From: Streptomyces marokkonensis
Lineage (GTDB): Bacteria > Actinomycetota > Actinomycetes > Streptomycetales > Streptomycetaceae
Assembly (NCBI RefSeq): GCF_008312835.1
Contig: NZ_VSKS01000015.1
Span: forward strand, 62,001-126,000
Reading direction: 5' to 3'
Length of the DNA: 64,000 bases
Part shown: one piece after another, positions 45,603-57,600 of the stretch
Position numbering within the stretch: the stretch's first letter is position 1
How the letters are laid out: each line of letters starts with the position of its first letter
Position numbers and translations under genes: made by a program
The notes under the pieces: generated by a model
Told to the model about the DNA's origin: nothing
The model's database searches: none
The model's input: only the letters and a program-made list of their open reading frames with translations

Positions 45603-48600
45603 CTAGATCAGTTCCTCCAGCTCGAGCAGGGGACGGGGCTCAGGGCGCGGGGTGGCGTCCGGGCCGCGCTCGGCCCAATGGCGGCGGCGCCGGAACACAG
45701 GCGGCGGCAGGGGCGTACGTCGGGCCTTGCCGGTCTCCTCGGGGCCCACGGGCTCGCGGAGGACCACATGACAGTTGGTTCCGCCAAATCCGAACGCGCT
45801 CAGGCCGGCCCGGCGCACTCCGTGCCGGGGCCTCCAGGGCTCCAGGCGGTCCTGGATGCGCAGGGGTGACGTCTCGAAGGAGAAGCGCGGATTGGGGCGT
45901 TCGCAGTGCAGGGTGGGCGGAAGCTGCCGGTGCTGGAGGGACAGCACGATCTTCTGGAGACCGGCCATGCCCGCCGCCATCAGCAGGTGCCCCACGTTGG
46001 ACTTGACGCTGCCCACGCCGCAGAACTGGAGTTCGTCGGTGGCCTCGGCGAAGACGCCCGTCAGTGCCCGCAGCTCCATCGGGTCACCGATCATGGTCCC
46101 GGTGCCGTGTGCCTCGACGTACGACACACTCGCCGGGTCCGCCCCGGCCCGGCGCAGCGCCTCACGGACGACCGCCTGCTGGGCGTCGGGGCTGGGCGTG
46201 GTCAGGCCCATGGTGCGACCGTCGTTGTTCATGGCCGTCGACTCGATCACGGCGAGGATCCGGTCACCGTCGGCGAGGGCGGCGGCCAGCGGCTTGACGA
46301 GGACGGCGCCGACACCCTCGCCGGGCACGAACCCGTTGGCGGACGCGTCGAAGACGTGGCACCTGCCGTCCGGCGACAGGGCACGGGCGGCACTGAGCGA
46401 GAGGTAGGGCGTCTCGTCGAGCAGCAGGTCGGCACCGCCCACGATCGCCATCTCGCACTCGCCGAGCTGCAGGGACTGCCGGGCGAGGTGGAGGCTGGAC
46501 AGCGACGAGGAACAGGCGGTGTCCACGACGAGGTTGGGGCCGCGCAGATCGTGCAGGTGGGCGAGGTGGGCGGCGATGAAGTTCTGGTTCAGCCCGGTCG
46601 CGGTGTTGCGGCCGGGAACCGCGATGCGGGAGGCGTAGGTGCTGGTGCCGGAGCCGACGAAGACCCCGACCGCGCGGCCGTTCAGCTCCTCGCCCCGGTA
46701 TCCGGCGTCCGCGACGGCCGTCTCGGCCGTCTCCAGGAAGAGCCGGATCAGGGGGTCGACGTGTGCGGCGTCCGCCTCGGGTATGCCGAAGTAGCCGGCG
46801 TCGAAGTCCTCGATGCCGTCGAGGTAGCCGCCCCACTTGCTGATGCTCATGCCGGGCGCGTACGCGGGCGAATAGCGTGAGGCCACGTCCCACCGGCTGC
46901 GCGGGACCTCGCGGATGCCGGACCGGCCATGACGCAGCAGGTCCCAGAAGGCCGCCGTGTCGGCGGCGCCGGGGAACCGGCCGGCCATGCCGATGACGGC
47001 CAGCGGGGTGCCCGGGCCGGACGCCGGGACGGCCACGCCCGCGGAGAGCGGCGAGGACGCCGGGCGGGGGCCGCCGGGCGGCCCGGAGCCGACGGGGTCC
47101 GCTCCGGAGGACGGCGGGGTGCCCGGCGCGTCCGCTGCCGCCGCGGCGCCGGCCGGGTCGCCGGTCGCGGTCGGCGCCGGCTGCTCCGCGGTGAGGTCCG
47201 CCGTCCAGCGGGCGACGCCTTCGTGATGGACGCGGGTCAGGTGGCGGGCAAGCCGTTCGACCGTGGGGTGCTCCAGGACGACGGACGGGTCGAGGGGAGC
47301 CCCGGCGGCCCTCTCCAGCCGGACGACGATGCTCGCGATGAGGATCGAGTCGACGCCGAGGTCGGCGAACGGCCGATCGCGAGGGATGCGGCTGCGGGCA
47401 GTGCCCAGCACCTCGGCCAGGACGGCCGTGACGTGGTCGGCGCAGCGGTCGACGAGACCGGCGTCGTCTTCGGCCGGCCGCTCGGTGCCGGGGCCCGCCG
47501 ACGGTGCCGGTCCCGGAAGGACGGCCGGGCCGGGGGCCGGTGCGGCGGTGGCGGGGCTCCCGGTCCCGGCGGCCGTGGTGACGACGGCGGCCAGCGTGGC
47601 GTGCTCGCGTGCGGCCAGCGCGGCGTCCAGGAGCGCGAGTCCCTCTTCGGGGCTCATCGGGGCGAGCCCCAGTTCGGCGTAGCGGGGGGTGGTGACCCCG
47701 CCCATGCCGATGCCCGACCAGCTGCCCCAGGCGAGGGAGAGCCAGCGGGTCGCGCTGCCCCGGTGACGGGCGCGGGCCGCGGCGAACTCGGCGTAGTCGT
47801 CGAGGGCGGCGTTGGCGGCGGCGTAGTCACTGAGGCCGACGGCGAGCCGCGGCATCCGTGCCGAGACGGACGAGTACAGCACGACGAAGTCCGGCTCGTC
47901 GTTCCCGAGCGCCCGGTCGAGTGCGGCCAGGGCCGGTCCCTTGGGCTCCCACGTGAGGTCGAACTCGTGCGGGGCCTTGTGCACGAAGGCGGGAGTGGCG
48001 GACACGGCACCCGCGCAGTGCAGGACTCCCGCGGGTGTGCCGAAGGCGGTGCGCACCTCGTCGAGGAACCCGGCAAGCCGGTCCGGGGAGCCGTGGCCGA
48101 CGAGGACCCGCGCCCCGGCCGCCTCCATGCGGCTGATCGCGTCCGTGCAGGTCTTCCACCAGGCGTCCGGGCCCGCGCGGTGCCAGTCCTCGCGGGGCGG
48201 CAGTGCCCGGCGTCCGGTGAGGGCCAGCCGCCGGGCTCCGCGCGCGACGAGCAGTTCGGCCGCGGCCAGGCCCAGGCCTCCGGTCCCGCCCGTGATCAGG
48301 TAGGGGCGGTCCTCCTGCACGGCGAAGGCACCGAGGCGTCCGGCGTGCCCGGCGGCCGGTGCCGCGACCGGCTCCAGCGCGCCCACCCGGCGCGACCCGA
48401 GGACGTAACGGATCTCGGCCGGTTCCGTCACCGCGCCCGCCGCGCGGTCGGCGGCGATCTCGGCGGCGGCCAGGGTCACGGGTCCGGGCACCCCCTCGGG
48501 CAGCGCGTCGTACTCGACGGTGACGGCCGTGACGGCGGCGTACTCCGCGCCCAGGGCGCGCACGCACCCGGCCATGCGTGCCGCGGTGAGGACGCCGTTC

Positions 48601-51600
48601 CCCCGGTCGGCGGAACGGGTCGCGGCCGTCGGCCGCACGTGGATCACGGTGACCGGGTGCTCCCGGGTCCGGGACAGCAGTTCCTGGAGCAGCGCCAGCC
48701 GGCCGGCGTGGCGCGGCGGGCCTTCCGCGGAGGCGAGGGCGTCGACCACGTCGACGACCACGTCGAACGGGCCGTGGGCGGCCAGTTTCTCCTTGGCCGC
48801 GCGCAGGGTCCCTTCCCGGTCGTCGAGGGCGGCCTCCACCGTGCGCGCGCACGGCAGCGGCAGGGGTGAGGGCTCCCGCAGAACGACGGGGTCGAGTCCG
48901 TCCAGGCCCGCCAGCTCCTCCGGCAGCCCGGGCCCGGCCTCCGCACCGGCCAGCACCAGGGCGACGAGGGGCCGGCCCTGCCGTGCACGGGTCACCGCGG
49001 GCGCGGGCGTCCAGGTCCGCGCGAGGAGCCGCGAGGACGCCGGAAGCGGCATGCCGGCGCCGGTGGCCGACGCGGCCCCGCCGGGCACCGGCGCCGGGGA
49101 GGTGCCCGGGCCGTACCGGACCGAATGGTCGAAGGGGCGGGCCGGGAAGGGCACTCGGCGCAGGTTCGGTTCGGACGGCCAGGAGACCTCCTCGCCCGCC
49201 GCCCAGCGGCGGGCCGACGCGTGCGGGCCCGTGCCGCCGTCGGCGGGCTCGGCGGCACCCGTGTACAGTCCCGGGGCGGTACCGCCGTCGAGGTAGGCGT
49301 CGAGCGCTGCCACGGCCTCGGAGCTGCCGGGAACGACGAGTGCCAGCCGGGCGGGCATCGGATCGCGGGCGATCCGTGAGGTGTGGGCCAGGTCGGCGAA
49401 CGCGTGCCGTCCGCGCCGGAGTTCGCCGCGCAGCACCCGCGCGTGGGCGCGCAGCCGGCCCTCGTCGAGGGCTGACAGCACCAGAACGTGCTCGCGGCCG
49501 GCCGCGGACCTGGCGGGCTCCGCGACGGCGGGTACCGCTGTGGCGGGCGGCTCCTCCACCACCACATGGGCGTTGGCCCCGCCGAACCCGAAGGCGCTGA
49601 TTCCGGCGCGCAGCGGCAGCGGTGATCCGGACCCGTCGACGGGCCGCCACGGCCGGGCCTCGCGCAGCACGCGGAACGGAGTGCCCTCGAGCCGCAGGTG
49701 CGGATTGGCGCGCTCCCCCACGGCGTTCGGCGGCAGCGTGCGGTGGGAGAGGGCCAGCAGCACCTTGAGCAGGCCGGCGATACCCGCCGCCGACTCCAGG
49801 TGCCCGATGTTCGCCTTGACGGCTCCCAGGTGACACCAGGGGCCGTCGGCCTCCTCGTCCGGACGGCTGAAGGCGGCGATCAGCCCCGCGATCTCGATGG
49901 GGTCGCCGAGCCGGGTGCCGGTGCCGTGCGTCTCGACGTAGGAGACGGTGCGCGGGTCGACTCCGGCCCTGTCGTACGCGGCGCCGATGACCTCGGCCTG
50001 CGCCTCGGGACGGGGCGCGGTCAGGGAGTGCGCCCGGCCGCCGTGGTTCACGGCACTGCCCCGGACGACGGCACGGATCGGGTCGCCGTCCGCCAGCGCC
50101 CGGTCGAGTGGCTTGAGGACAACCACGCCCACGCCCTCGCCGCGTACGAAACCGTCGGCCCGTTCGTCGAAGGTCCAGCACCGGCCGGTCGGCGAGAGCA
50201 TGCCGGCCTGGCCGAGCGAGTCGAACCAGGCCGGGGAGAACAGGGCGTTCACGCCGCCGGTGACGGCCAGGTCGCACTCCCCCGCCTCGAGGGCGCCGAG
50301 TGCCCGGTGCAGCGCGGTCAGGGAACTCGAGCAGGCGGTGTCGACGACCTCGCTGGGCCCGCGCAGGTCCAGCAGGTACGACAGACGGTTGGCGATGACG
50401 CTCTGCACGTGTCCCGTGATGCTGTGGGCGGCGACCTCCTCCCCCGCTCTGCCGAGCAGTTCGGAGTAGTCGGACAGAGTCGCCCCGACGAAGACCCCGG
50501 TACGGCTGCCGGCGAGAGACGAGGGGCGCAGCGCGGCGTCCTCGACGGCGTGCCACGCGGCTTCCAGGAACAGCCGCTGCTGGGGGTCCATCAGCCGTGC
50601 CTCGCGGGGTGAGACCGCGAAGAACTCCGCGTCGAAGCCGAGGACGTCGTCGAGGAACCCGCCGGCCGGCACGGTGGCGCCGAAGCGTTCCACCGGCCCG
50701 GGGACGACGAGGTCGCGGCCCTCGATCAGGTGGGTCCAGTAGGTGTCGAGGTCCGGCGACCCCGGCAGACGGCCCGCCATGCCGATGACGGCGACCGCGG
50801 GCGCCGTGCCGTGCTTCCCGCGGCCGTGGGCCGCCGCGCGGGTGCCGCCCACGGCGGCAGCGGGTGCGGCGGGTCCGGCCGGCGCGGTGGGACGTACGGC
50901 CGGTGCCGTCGGCGCGGCCGGTGCCGCGAGCGCGGGTACGGCACGGTCGAGCAGCGCCGAGGTCAGCGCGTCGATGGTCGAGTGCTGGTAGAACACCACC
51001 GGGGTGAGCGCCAGCCCGAGCCGGTCGTTGAGACGGTTGGCGAAGTCCGTGAACAGCAGGGAGTTGAAACCGTAGTCGCCGAACTCGGTGTTCGCGCCGA
51101 TCTGTTCGGCCGGGATCTTCACCAGGCCGGCGGCCTCCTCCCGCAGCAGGTCGCGCAGCTGGGCCCGATCGCCGTCAGGCGTCGCCGCGACGGGGGTGCC
51201 GCCGTCCGGTCGCGGTGCTGCCGGGTGGCCACCGAGCGCGGCGCCGATCTTCTCCTGGTCGCCGGAACCGACGAAGACACGGGGGTGGCCGAGGACGAGC
51301 GCGTCCTCCAGGGCGGCCATCGCGGCCGGGGTGTCGATCGGAGCGAGCCCCAGCGTGGTCTCCGTCAGACGGCGCACGGCGGACGGCATCTCCATCCCCC
51401 CGTCGCTCCACAGCGGCCAGGCCACGGACACCGACCGGCCGGACCGCGCTCCCCGCTCCACCAGGGACGCGCGGTGCTCCGCGAACGCGTCGAGGAAGCG
51501 GTTGGCGGCGCAGTACGACGTCTGCCCGGCGTTGCCGAGGGTTCCGACGAACGACGACATCAGCAGGAAGAAGTCGAGCGGATCGTCGGCGGTGGCCTCG

Positions 51601-54600
51601 TCCAGGGCGAGGCAGCCCCAGGTCTTCGGTGCCAGCACGCCGCGCACCTCGTCCGGGGTGCGGGTGCGGGCGGCACCGTCGTTGAGGACGCCGGCGGCGT
51701 GGAACACGCCGTTGACCGGTCCGTACGCCTCTCTGGCGGCCGACAGCGCCTCGGCGAGGGCGTCAGGGTCCGTCACGTCGGCGCGCGCCCACCGCACGCC
51801 GTCGGGCACGGCGTCCGGAGCGGAGCGGCTCACCCAGGTCACCCGGGCCTCCCACTGCGCGACCAGGTGCGCGGTGATCAGACGCCCCACTCCCCCGCCG
51901 CCTCCGGTGACGAGGTAGTGCCCGCCCCTGCGGAGGGGCGGCGTCCGTCCGGCGGGGTCCGCGGCCCCGGACCAGGCCCGTACGAGGTGGCCGGGACCGT
52001 CGGTCCTGATCTCCGGCGCGCCCGTGGCGGCGAGGGACAGGACGTGCGGCAGTGCGGGTTCGCCGGCACCGGTCTCGATGCGCACCGACCGGAAGCCGGG
52101 CACCTCCTGCTCCAGGGCCCGCCCGAAGCCGGTGACCAGGGCCGTCGCGGGATCGTCCCGGTCGGGCCGGGCCAGGGTGACATAAGTGAGGGGCCGGCCT
52201 TCGTGGGCGAGGGCCGTGAGGGCGTCGAGTGTGTCCGCCGCCTCCCGCAGCCGCGCGGCCGGGTCTTCGGCGGCGCGGTCCAGGCCGCGGCGGTCGACGA
52301 CGATCGTGTGGCGGTCACCGCCGGCCGGTCCGGGCACGTCGTCCGGACGCTCCACCCGGTGGTCCGCGTCCTCGGACCAGCCGGGAGCGCCGCCGACGAC
52401 GATCACCCTGGCGTCCTGCCGGGGTACCGCCGCGGATGCCGGGACCCAGCCGGGGACATGCAGTGCGGCGCGCCGGACCGGGCCGGCCGGGGCCGGCCGC
52501 GTGACCGGACGGGGCGCGGTTCCGGGCCGGGGCAGCCAGTGCCGTGTGCGGGCGAACGGATAACCGGGCAGCGGCACCCGCCGGGCGCCGGCCGACGGCA
52601 GGACCCGAGGCCAGTCCAGCCGGGCGCCGCGGCACCAGAGCCGGGCGAGCTTGTCCAGTTCGCCGCGGTCGGCGAGGGCCCGCAGGACATCGGTGGTGTC
52701 GGGGGCGCCGTCGAAGACGTCGTCGAGACGGTTCCCGTCGTCGAGCCGGCCCAGCGTCGCACCGGTGGTCTCCCGTACCGCCGCCCGCAGGTCCCCGCCC
52801 GGCCCGGCGAGCCGTTCCAGACGGTCCGCCAGTTCGTCGAGACCGGTGACCACGAGGGCCAGACGGGTGTCGAAGTGCTCGCGCCCCTGCCGCAGGGTGA
52901 ACGCCACGTCCGTCAGGCGCAGTTCGGGTCCTGCGGTGCGCAGCCGGGTGGCCAGCCGGGCGCAGGTGCGGCGCAGCCCTTGTTCGTCGCGCGCGGACAG
53001 GACGACGAGTTCGGACCCGGCGAACGCCGGGACGGCCGGCGACCGGGAGGGCGGCGCCTCCTCGACGACGAGGTGGACGTTCACGCCTCCCGCGCCGAAG
53101 GAGCTGAGAGCGGCACGCCGCGGGGCGCCGTCGCGGGTGACCGGCCACGCCTCCGTGGACTGCTGGACGCGGAAGGGGGTGGCCGTGAAGTCGATGTCGG
53201 GGTTGAGGTGGCGCGCGTGCAGGGAGGGGACCAGAGTGCGGTGCCGCAGTTGCAGGAGCACCTTGGTCAGTCCGGCGAGGGCGGCCGCCGCCTCGGTGTG
53301 GCCGATGTTTCCCTTCACGCTGCCGACGGGGATCGGCGCGGGGGGACGGGCACCGGCGTACGCCCGGCCCAGGCCCCGGATCTCGATGGGGTCCCCCAGC
53401 GGAGTGCCCGTTCCGTGGGCCTCGACGTAGCCGATGGCGGACGGATCGGTGCCCGCCCGGCGCAGGGTCCCCTCGACGAGGTCGGCCTGCGCCTGCGGGC
53501 TGGGGACCGTGAAGCCGTTCGTGCGTCCGTCGCTGTTGGCTCCGATCGCCCTGATCACTCCGTAGACGTGGTCACCGTCGGCGAGCGCGTCGCGCAGCGG
53601 CCGCAGCAGCACGGCGCCGACGCCCTCGCTGGTCACCATGCCGTCCGCGCCGGCACCGAAGGGCCTGCACCGGCCGGACCGGGAGATCATGCCGAGCTGC
53701 GCGTACTGGATGCGCCGTGCGGGGTGCAGGATGAGGTTGACTCCGCCGGCGAGGGCGGCCGAGACGGTCCCGGCGCGGATCGCGTCGCAGGCGAGCTGGA
53801 GGGCGACGCCGGATCCGGAGCAGGCCGTGTCGACCGCGATGCTGGGTCCGGTGAAGTCCATGAAGTACGAGACCCGGTTGGCGATCTGGTAGAGGTCGCT
53901 GTTCGGGTACCGGCTGTCGCCGTCCAGGGCCGCGTTGGCGCTCAGCACGGCGTAGTCCGGCCCCATCGAGGCGACGTAGACGCCGACGTCTCGGCCCAGG
54001 TCCGCGGGGGTGTGTCCGGCGTCCTCCACGGCGTGGTAGGCGGTCTGGAGGAAGAGACGCTGCTGCGGGTCCATCGTCTCGGCCTCGCTGGGGGCGAGCT
54101 GGAAGAACAGGGCGTCGAACTCGTCGACGCCGTCGATGAGTCCGCCGGAAGAGCTGTAGGTACGGGCGGGGCCACCGCGCGGGTCGACGACGTCCCGGCG
54201 CTCCCAGCGGACGGCGACGTCGCTGAGCGACTCGGTGCCCGCCTTCAGGTTCTCCCAGAACTGGGCGATGTCGTCCGCTCCGGGGTAGCGGCCCGCGATG
54301 CCGACGACGGCGATGCCGTCGTCGGACGGGGTGGCGGCGCCGTGGGCCCGGGCCGGCGCGTCGGCCCGCGCGTGGGACGGTTCCGCCGCGGGCGCGGGGA
54401 GTGCGGTGGGCGCCGCCGCGCGCCCGGTGGCCGAGGGGGCCAGGGAGCGGGCGACGGATCCGAGCGTGCGGTGCTCGAAGAACAGCGTCTTCGGCAGCCG
54501 CCCGAAGTCCTGCTCCAGGGCGACGGTGGCATCGACGATCTCGAGGGACTCCAGTCGCAGGGACTCCAGGGTGGTGTCCGGGGCGAGTTCGGCCGGGGAC

Positions 54601-57600
54601 ATCCGCTTGACCCGGGCCACCACCGCCCGCACGGCCTCGAACGGATCGGGAGCGCCCGGTGTGTGGTCGTCCGGGCCGGCAGGGGGCGCGGCGGACGCTT
54701 CATCGGCGGACGGCTCACCCGTGACCGCGTGGTGGAGTGCCGCCGCGTCGGTCAGTCCGGTCGCCAGGAGAGCCAGTGCGGCACGCCGGGCGGCGTCCCC
54801 GGCACGGTCGCCGCCGGAGGGCGCGGTGCGGCCCTTCACCTCGGTGTCCTCGCGTTCCGGCGCGTCGTCGGGCCGGAACACCAGCCCGGCCAGGCGGTCG
54901 AGCGGCGCCCGGTGCAGCCATGTCCCGTCCGCTCCGGGCTGCTGGTCCTCGGCCTCCCCCATGGCCGCCCGGAAGAAGGCGCGGGCGGGCGCGTTACGGT
55001 CGGTCGCGCGGTGCCGTGCGGTCAGCACCGCGGGGCCCGACTCGGTGGTGACGGCCCGGGCGACGGCGGACAGGAACGCGTGCTCCACACCGCGTCCGAG
55101 GACCCGGCAGCTCAGCAGGAAGGTGTCGAGCACGACCCCCTCGCCCGCTTCCCGGGTGACCGCGGCGCCGACGAGTCCGTAGTCACCGAAGCGGTCGGCG
55201 GCCTCGGCCACCCAGCACCGCGCGCCTGCGGCGAGCAGGGCGCGGAGTTCCGCCTCGGTCCTGCGCAGCGGGGCGAGGTTGAACTGGTTGGTGCGCTGGG
55301 TGAGCTGGGCGACGCGGGCCAGCTGGCCGTCGCGGGCCTCGTGGACGTCGACGCGCAGGCCGAGTCCCTCGATGAAGCCGGACAGCGACGGCGCCGCCTC
55401 ACGGGCTTCCTCCCGGTGCCGCGCCGCACGGTACATCTCCGTGCGCCGGCGGTCCTCCTCGGTCACCTCGGTCCGGTCGAAGGCCCACAACCGGCCGAGG
55501 AAGGCGTCCCAGTCGGTTTCGGCCTCAGGCATGCGCAGCGCGAGGACCTGAGGCGTCGCCGCGCGGACGGCGGCCACCTCGACCGGGTTGTCGTCGAGGA
55601 AGACGAACGAGTCGAGGCCGACGCCGAGTTCACGGGCGAGCGCCTCGATGTTGGCGGCCTTGGTGTTCCAGTCGACGCGGCGGGCCGCGATGTGCCCGGG
55701 CCTCAGCGGCATCTCCGGGCGCAGCCGGAACACCTCGTCGACGTCCTCCGCGGCGTTCTTGCTGGCCAGGCAGACGAGTACGCCTTCGTCGTGCCGGCGC
55801 ACGGCCCACTCCTGGAGGCGGCGGTGGGCTTCTCCCAGCTCGACCCCGAGCGGGCCGTCCTCCGCGCACACTCCGCGCCACAGGGTGTTGTCGCAGTCGA
55901 GGACGAGCACCTTGTACGGGCGGGCGAGCAACGCGTGCACGCCGCGGACCACCGCGGTGCCCAGGGCGGTGCACGCCTCGGGTGTGTAGGGGATGTGCGC
56001 GTGCTCGTCCCGTGCGGCGTCGTGGTGGTCGGGCACCCAGTGGCCGTCGCCGCGGTCCGACAGCCGGGTCACGTGCACTCCACCGACCCCGTCCAGCGCG
56101 TGCAGCAGCCGTTCCCCGAGGGCTTCGACGGCCGTTCCACGGCGGGCGAGAGCCGGGGGCGAGGCCGGGCACAGGGCGACGAGCAGCGGCACGGACAGGC
56201 GCGCCGCGGCCGTGCGCGCCGCGGCGCAGAACTCGTCGACGGTGCGTTCGCCCTCGGGCCCTTCCGGCCAGTCCTCGACGCGTACGAGGACCACGTTGCA
56301 GCCGCTCCGGTTGGCCGCGAACACGCCGGAGGGGTCGAGGAGTTCCTGGAACACCTGGCCGTACGCGGCCGGCCTCACGGCCAGGTCGAGGCCCAGCCGC
56401 TCGCACCAGTGGGCCAGCGAGGGGTGGAGCGGGTCCGTGGTGAAGGTGGCCGCCACCACGAGGCTGCCCGTCGGCTCTCCCGCCCGGGCGGCCCGCGCGC
56501 CGGTTCCGCCCGTCTCCACACGGCCGGGCTCGTCCTCCGCGTCCGGCGCATCCGGCGACTGCGGCCCGTGTGCCACGCCCGTTGCGCCAGGCTCCGTGAA
56601 GTCGGACAGCACCCGGGTCGTTCCCGCGGCGACTCCGGCGACGATGCCGCGGGTGACGGCGGCGGCCACGGGTTCGACGTCGAGGGCGGTGTCGTCGGCC
56701 ACGCTGTCGGCGAAGGTGGTGGCCAGCCGAGGTGGCCGGACGATCAGCGCCGCAAGGCCGGAGCCGTCGGCGACAGCGGCTTCCGTGAGACCTTCCACCG
56801 CTCGTTTCGCCGCCGTGTAGTGGGACAGGCCGCGGTGCGGAGTGTGCGCGTAGGCCGAGGAGACGGCGACGACCAGACCGCCGGCGGCCAGGTGACCGGT
56901 GAACGCGGCGAGGGGCGCCTGGGTCAGGCGTATCGCCTCCGCCACGTGCTCACCGGAGCGTGCGACCGTGTCCGGATGCACGTCCATCGGGCGGGCGGGC
57001 GGCCCGGCGTTGAGGATCACCAGGTCGGCGGGTCCGCTCCGGTCGTGGACGGCCCGCCGCAGCTCGGTGCACCAGGCGGGGTCCCCCACGTCTCCGCGGT
57101 GCAGGTGGACGCGGCCGCCGTCCGGGCCGAGCGCGGCGACGAGCGCCTCCGCCTCGGCCGCGCTGTCGCGGTAGGCCACGTGGACGGCGGCTCCGGCCAG
57201 GGCCAGGGCCTGGACGAGTGCGGCACCGAGTCCGCGGCTGCCGCCGCACACCACGGCCGTCCGGCCTTCCAGCGGCCGGACGCCGGTGCGGTCCTGCCCG
57301 AGCAGAAGTCGCAGACGGTCCGGGTCGGGTGCCCTGGCCCCGCGCCGGGCGAAGGCGCGGACCTCGACACGTGCCGCGGTGTGCCCGGCCGTCACGTCAC
57401 CGGTCAGCCGCACCGAGCGGTAGCGCGGGTCGACGTCGACGAGCACCGCCCGCGCGGCGAACGCCCGCCTCGCGGGGCGCGGTTCGAAGTCGGCGTCGAT
57501 CCCGGCGACCAGGGCGGCGCGGCCGGGTGCCTCCATCCCGGCGAGCTGGCTCGCCCAGGCCAGCACGGCCGCGTGCTCCACGCCGACCCCCCGGCCTGCG

